Shown here: positions 40,755 through 44,330 of the stretch, one piece after another
Numbering within the stretch: position 1 is the first letter of the stretch
Layout: each line of letters starts with the position of its first letter
Assembly (NCBI GenBank): GCA_902517275.1
Contig: CABYBQ010000008.1
Location: 1 to 44,330 of the forward strand
DNA length: 44,330 nucleotides
Source of the DNA: an uncultured SAR116 cluster alpha proteobacterium
GTDB taxonomy: Bacteria > Pseudomonadota > Alphaproteobacteria > Puniceispirillales > Marisalimonadaceae
Reading direction: 5' to 3'
Program-made: the position numbers and the translations under genes
The notes under the pieces: model-generated
The model's database searches: none
The model's input: the letters and a program-made list of their open reading frames with translations, nothing else
Told to the model about the DNA's origin: nothing

Positions 40755-41138
40755 ATGACTTTAGAAAACATTCTTATACTTTCTTTTTTGTTAGTTTTAG
40801 TTCAAATATCTATTCCTGTAATAATTGATCTTTTGATCACTAATAAAATAAAATTTATATATCTTTTTTCTTCAAGAGACAATGATCAAGATACATCTCA
40901 GTTTTTTGGGAGAGCTAATAGAGCATTGAGGAATTTATTTGAGACATTACCAATTTTTATTGGTTTGGTCTTAATATCAATTATCAAAGAGGTCGATAAT
41001 TCTTCATTGGCGTTATTATGGTTGGTGTCAAGAACAATTTATATACCTCTATATATTCTGGGAATTAATTATTTAAGAACAGGTGTGTGGGCTGTTGCTC
41101 TAATTTGCCTAATTATGATGAGTATTAAATTTTTTTAA
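40755..41138 (+). CDS. MAPEG family membrane protein
   Basis: A 127-residue protein with four membrane helices. The FGRANRALRNLFETLPIFIGL segment (about residues 51-71) is the glutathione-binding MAPEG signature (R-x-x-R-A-x-x-N-x-x-E), followed by LWLVSRTIYIPLYILGINYLRTGVW. Bacterial MAPEG proteins are membrane glutathione transferase-like. Convergent with the gene at 41147, eight bases away. Confidence 0.92.
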   Translation: MTLENILILSFLLVLVQISIPVIIDLLITNKIKFIYLFSSRDNDQDTSQFFGRANRALRNLFETLPIFIGLVLISIIKEVDNSSLALLWLVSRTIYIPLYILGINYLRTGVWAVALICLIMMSIKFF

Positions 41139-41146
41139 AATATATT

Positions 41147-41443
41147 TTATAATTTAGATTCTAATATTACATCGCCCGAAAAAACAACTTCTTTTGGCGA
41201 TAAAGAATTTGGTATAGAGTTATGCTTTGATAAATATTTTCGTACTTCTTTTAAGTGTTGTTCATTATCATATTTCCAAATAGCAGTAACCTGATTTTTC
41301 GTTGATTTATTCTGTATCATTTTAAAATCAATCTTAAATTTATCTTTCAGCGTATCTTCCATGATTTTTTGGGATATAGCGATAAACATTTCTGCATGCT
41401 GTTCATTTTGAAATGTACGAACTGTTATTCTCATAATGGACAT
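41147..41443 (-). CDS. Small alpha/beta-barrel-like protein (copy B, intact)
   Basis: A 98-residue protein: RITVRTFQNEQHAEMFIAIS, NQVTAIWKYDNEQHLKEVRKYLSKH and PNSLSPKEVVFSGDVIL. It is the intact paralogue of the frameshifted gene at 35338. The order beta-alpha-beta-beta-alpha-beta suggests a ferredoxin-like (ABM type) fold. No catalytic motif; function unknown. Confidence 0.7.
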   Translation of the reverse strand: MSIMRITVRTFQNEQHAEMFIAISQKIMEDTLKDKFKIDFKMIQNKSTKNQVTAIWKYDNEQHLKEVRKYLSKHNSIPNSLSPKEVVFSGDVILESKL

Positions 41444-41560
41444 AGATTAAAAACCCTAACGAATAATATTCAAATTCAATTAAAAACATCTTATTAATGA
41501 TTTGAAGAATTACAAATATTTTATATCATTACCTGAAATTGAAATTGTTAAGAGGAATTT

Positions 41561-42535
41561 ATGTCCAAAGCTATAGTTTTAAGAAATCACGGAAAATCAA
41601 ACGTTTTAAAATTAGAAGATGTTATTGTTGAAAAGCCCAAAGATAACGAATTGCTCATTAAACAAACTGCAATAGGCGTTCACTTTCATGATATTTATGT
41701 TAGGTCTGGGTTATATAAAACACTTGAGTTACCCGGTATACCGGGATTAGAAGCGGTAGGTGTTGTCCAAGATGTTGGTAATAAAAGCAGAGATTTTAAT
41801 ATTGGAGATAGGATTTGCTACATAACTAAGTATTATGGAGCATATGCAAGTCATAGAGTAATCGATAGTAAACTTGCCATAAAAATACCTAGCTATATTT
41901 CTGATGATGTAATTGCCACTAACTTTTCAAGAGCAATAACAGTTCAAATGTTAATGGAGCAAGTAACTCAAGTAAAACCTAATGACATTATTTTAATCAC
42001 AGCTGCCACAGGAGGAGTAGGAAGTCTTTTTTCTCAATGGGCGAAATCGAAAGGTGCATGTGTAATTGGAAGTGTAGGTAATGATGAAAAAAAATCGTTA
42101 GCTCAATCACTTGGTTGTCATTATGCATTTACTTATAATCAAAAAGACTTTGTAACTCAAATAATGAATATTACTAAGGGTAATGGTGTTGACAAAGTTT
42201 TTGACTCAGTAGGAAAAGATACATTTGAAAACTCTTTAAAAATTATTAGTACACGTGGACATTTAATAAATTTTGGACAATCCTCAGGTCCAGTTGAGCC
42301 AGTATCTATGTCAACCCTTGCTGGTAAATCCCTTACAATTTCAAGGCCTATTCTTTTCGATTACATATCTAACTCCAACTTATACAAAAAAATGGCTGAT
42401 TCTGTTTTTAGTGCTTTTCAAAATAACCAAATAAAAATACCAAAATTAGAGCCTTATAAACTTAAAGACGCTTCTTTAGCACACGATGTGCTAGAGTCTA
42501 GAAGAGGTGGAGGCAGTGTATTTTTAACACCCTAA
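41561..42535 (+). CDS. NADPH:quinone oxidoreductase, zinc-independent MDR family
   Basis: A 324-residue medium-chain dehydrogenase of the quinone oxidoreductase group. GroES-like N-domain with FHDIYVRSGLY and GIPGLEAVGVVQDVG; Rossmann domain with ITAATGGVGSLFSQWAK (residues 146-162), the A-x-x-G-G-V-G NADPH motif, and FDSVGKDTFENSL. No zinc ligands. It has an AGAGG site before ATG. Likely reduces quinones or enals; specific substrate unknown. Confidence 0.93.
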   Translation: MSKAIVLRNHGKSNVLKLEDVIVEKPKDNELLIKQTAIGVHFHDIYVRSGLYKTLELPGIPGLEAVGVVQDVGNKSRDFNIGDRICYITKYYGAYASHRVIDSKLAIKIPSYISDDVIATNFSRAITVQMLMEQVTQVKPNDIILITAATGGVGSLFSQWAKSKGACVIGSVGNDEKKSLAQSLGCHYAFTYNQKDFVTQIMNITKGNGVDKVFDSVGKDTFENSLKIISTRGHLINFGQSSGPVEPVSMSTLAGKSLTISRPILFDYISNSNLYKKMADSVFSAFQNNQIKIPKLEPYKLKDASLAHDVLESRRGGGSVFLTP

Positions 42536-42576
42536 AAAATTTTAATAAATTGAAACACTATTTAAAGGTATAACTT

Positions 42577-43467
42577 ATGACAACAAAATTAGTCTGGAAA
42601 AAACCAAATGCAATTGTAAGTTGCGAATGGCTTCATAATAATTTAAACAGTCCCGATATAAGAATATATGATTGTACAACTTATCTACATTATAAAGACA
42701 ATGATCCATCTCTACCTTATATTGTTGAAAGTGGTAGAAAAAAATATGAAATAAAACATATAAAAAACTCCAGCTTCATGGATCTTCATTTGGATTTATC
42801 TGATGAAAAAAGTCCGTACAGGTTTACATTACCGAAGCTAGACAAACTGGCAGAAAAATTCAAAAATTTAGGCGTCGGTTCTGATTTTCATATAATATTA
42901 TATTCTAGAAATGGTGCACAATGGTCAGCTCGCCTTTGGTGGATGCTTAGATCTGTAGGAATAGATAACGTAAGCATATTAGATGGAGGCTTTAAGGAAT
43001 GGGAACAGACTGGTCTGCCTACCTCACAAACAAGTTTAAACTATTCACCATCTGATTTTGAATTTACTCCAAGAGAGAATATTTTTGTTAATAAAGATGT
43101 AGTAATCAATGCCATTGATAACCCAGATTTTATAATATTAAATTCTCTAACTGCAGATATCCATGAAGGTAAGAACCCTAGATATGGAAGACGAGGGAAG
43201 ATACCAGGTAGCAAAAATATACCGTTTCATGAATTGTTAGATAATAAGACTGGAAAATTCAAACCAATTGAAGAACTTGCCAAAATGTTTGAGACAAATA
43301 AAATTACCAAAGACAAAAGGATTCTTAACTATTGTGGTGGAGGAATTGCTGCATCTTTGGAAGCGTTTGTTCTATATCAATTAGGATTTGAAAAAATAGT
43401 TATTTATGACAACTCATTGCACGAGTGGGCCGCAATTAATCAAACATTACCAATGGAGAATAATTAA
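42577..43467 (+). CDS. Sulfurtransferase with two rhodanese domains
   Basis: A 296-residue protein with an N-terminal inactive rhodanese domain (to about residue 145) and a C-terminal catalytic domain with the persulfide Cys at residue 253 in NYCGGGIAAS, preceded by GRRGKIPGSKNIPF. The layout is that of thiosulfate/3-mercaptopyruvate sulfurtransferases; the loop CGGGIAA differs from the CRKGVT and CGSGVTA types, so donor specificity is open. It follows the oxidoreductase by 41 bases. Confidence 0.9.
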   Translation: MTTKLVWKKPNAIVSCEWLHNNLNSPDIRIYDCTTYLHYKDNDPSLPYIVESGRKKYEIKHIKNSSFMDLHLDLSDEKSPYRFTLPKLDKLAEKFKNLGVGSDFHIILYSRNGAQWSARLWWMLRSVGIDNVSILDGGFKEWEQTGLPTSQTSLNYSPSDFEFTPRENIFVNKDVVINAIDNPDFIILNSLTADIHEGKNPRYGRRGKIPGSKNIPFHELLDNKTGKFKPIEELAKMFETNKITKDKRILNYCGGGIAASLEAFVLYQLGFEKIVIYDNSLHEWAAINQTLPMENN

Positions 43468-43480
43468 ATTTTTTAGATAT

Positions 43481-43510
43481 TTGAGAAAATGTAAAAATTT
43501 AATTTTATAG
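43481..43510 (+). promoter_or_regulatory. Promoter of a leaderless gene
   Basis: TTGAGA (43481-43486), 18 bases, TTATAG (43505-43510); ATG 43517 is six bases on and lacks a ribosome-binding site. Confidence 0.45.
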
Positions 43511-43516
43511 CACAAA

Positions 43517-44101
43517 ATGTTGAAATGTTCTTTTGTTGAAGGTCCAATATTACATAGATTAAAATACGGTAAAGGTAGAGGTCAAAATTTAGCCAAAGCC
43601 GTTGGAATGAAATCTAATAAAAATAGAAATATTGTAGATGCAACTGCTGGTTTAGGTTACGACGCTTTCATACTAGCTTCTCTTGGAGCAAATCTTACTT
43701 TAATAGAACGATCTGAAACAATGTATAAGCTACTTCGAGACGGTGTTTCAGAAGGTGTATTGCATGGAGGAGAGATAAGTAAAATTATAGGCAGAATGAA
43801 GTTAATTTTTGGTGACTCAAAAAATATTTTACCTTATTTGTCACCAGAGGTGATCTTAATAGACACAATGTACAAAGATAGAAAAAAATCAGCTCTTGTT
43901 AAAAATGATATGAGATTAATAAGAGAGATAGTGGGACCAGATTCTGATTATACGGAATTGATAGAGGTAGCCTTAAAATTTGCAAAAAATAGAGTTGTTA
44001 TTAAACAACCAAGATATGCTGAGCCACTTAGAGACATTAAGCAATGCTCACATCAGATTTTGGGCAAAACTATACGTTATGATATCCATATGGTGAATTA
44101 G
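43517..44101 (+). CDS. rsmJ: 16S rRNA (guanine1516-N2)-methyltransferase RsmJ-like
   Basis: A 194-residue methyltransferase. It matches RsmJ from HRLKYGKGRGQNLAKAVG (about residues 14-31) through VDATAGLGYDAFILASLGA (motif I, 41-59), LIERSETM and the KKSALVKNDMRLIREIVGPD block. Compared with the enterobacterial enzyme it lacks about 60-80 N-terminal residues, and the usual DPMYP motif reads DTMYK, changing the proline expected in motif IV. It likely modifies 16S rRNA, but the changed motif leaves some doubt. It appears leaderless. Confidence 0.87.
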   Translation: MLKCSFVEGPILHRLKYGKGRGQNLAKAVGMKSNKNRNIVDATAGLGYDAFILASLGANLTLIERSETMYKLLRDGVSEGVLHGGEISKIIGRMKLIFGDSKNILPYLSPEVILIDTMYKDRKKSALVKNDMRLIREIVGPDSDYTELIEVALKFAKNRVVIKQPRYAEPLRDIKQCSHQILGKTIRYDIHMVN

Positions 44102-44136
44102 TTTTAACAAAAAATTCATTTCGCCGTAATATTTAC

Positions 44137-44330
44137 ATGGTCTTTATACTTCTAAAAATTCTAATTATAATTTGCTTAACTTTCAGTATTATGAAAGATT
44201 TTTCAGCTATGGCTGTATGTACTGAGACTACTAACTGTAGTTCTGAAAACAATCAATTTCCAAATATTACAACTGGACAGGCAAATTATAATACTGCTGT
44301 TGGATATTATGCTGGTGGCACAGATATAAC
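44137..44330 (+). CDS. Secreted protein with adhesin/tail-fibre-like repeat start (partial)
   Basis: ATG 44137 starts a frame that runs off the window after 64 codons. A hydrophobic signal (VFILLKILIIICLTFSIM) is followed by Cys-containing low-complexity sequence and then TGQANYNTAVGYYAGG, which resembles the N-T-A-x-G-x-x-A repeats of YadA-like head domains and of large proteins ending in intramolecular chaperone domains. Only one repeat unit is visible, so the call is tentative. Confidence 0.5.
   Translation, partial: MVFILLKILIIICLTFSIMKDFSAMAVCTETTNCSSENNQFPNITTGQANYNTAVGYYAGGTDI

Noticed and set aside
22217-44330. CRISPR array or restriction/abortive-infection cassette in the accessory part
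   Set aside because: No regularly spaced direct repeats and no Cas, methylase, nuclease-helicase or toxin-antitoxin pair could be recognised by reading; Nmad3 alone is not enough to call a defence system.

Overview
The window is about 70% A+T and looks like a chromosome segment of a streamlined planktonic alphaproteobacterium. This is inferred from gene content and order (ffs-dnaX-recR; def-fmt-truA facing dapE-dapD-HAD-argB-engB-yidC-yidD-rnpA-rpmH; a membrane-anchored CycM-like cytochrome c; a HisN-type phosphatase), from very short intergenic gaps, and from the low GC. No rRNA or other marker fixes the lineage; an AT-rich marine clade of the SAR116 or AEGEAN-169/HIMB59 kind is a guess.

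Positions 1-22216 are conserved housekeeping DNA. They open with the 3' end of gpsA, then a three-gene minus-strand envelope operon (ArnT-like glycosyltransferase, polyprenyl-phosphate glycosyltransferase, small LAB_N membrane protein) that probably adds a sugar to lipid A. Next come a leucyl aminopeptidase, a HisN-like phosphatase, a cytochrome c, kdsB and pheA. The SRP RNA follows, then dnaX and recR, rmuC, and def-fmt-truA, which converge on a long minus-strand block for diaminopimelate and arginine synthesis, ribosome-associated GTPase, membrane insertion (YidC, YidD), RNase P protein and L34. A xanthine phosphoribosyltransferase and tRNA-Arg(ACG) close the core part.

Positions 22217-44330 have an accessory character. 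Just after the tRNA lies the broken N-terminal part of a tyrosine recombinase, preceded by a tandem 10-bp repeat, which suggests an old integration at the tRNA. The rest mixes recognisable single-gene families (VOC, Nmad3, GST, DUF3147, DUF4174, SRAP, DUF2784, CutA, YugP-like protease, CIA30, MAPEG, quinone oxidoreductase, sulfurtransferase, RsmJ) with many tiny proteins of unknown function. Several genes are visibly broken: an integrase, a cupin with a one-base insertion, an NTF2/SnoaL-like gene with an internal TAA, and a small alpha/beta-barrel gene with a one-base deletion.

The most unusual signal is that the accessory half repeatedly carries members of the same tiny protein families: a Cys4 protein with exact spacing C-x12-C-x12-C-x2-C (25019 and 35936), one-helix peptides ending in a PTI-x-YW-x-N motif (26221 and 35839), two-helix proteins (37926 and 40314), small alpha/beta-barrel proteins (35338, broken, and 41147), and a short basic peptide with a decayed second copy (30182 and about 36540). 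Several genes here have promoters whose -10 box ends exactly six bases before the ATG with no Shine-Dalgarno sequence, implying leaderless mRNAs; four promoters share a TTTACC -35 box with an 18-base spacer. A strong terminator preceded by a second hairpin, both with pyrimidine-rich loops, marks a candidate small RNA near 25790-25956. The window ends inside a secreted protein that starts to show adhesin-like repeats.
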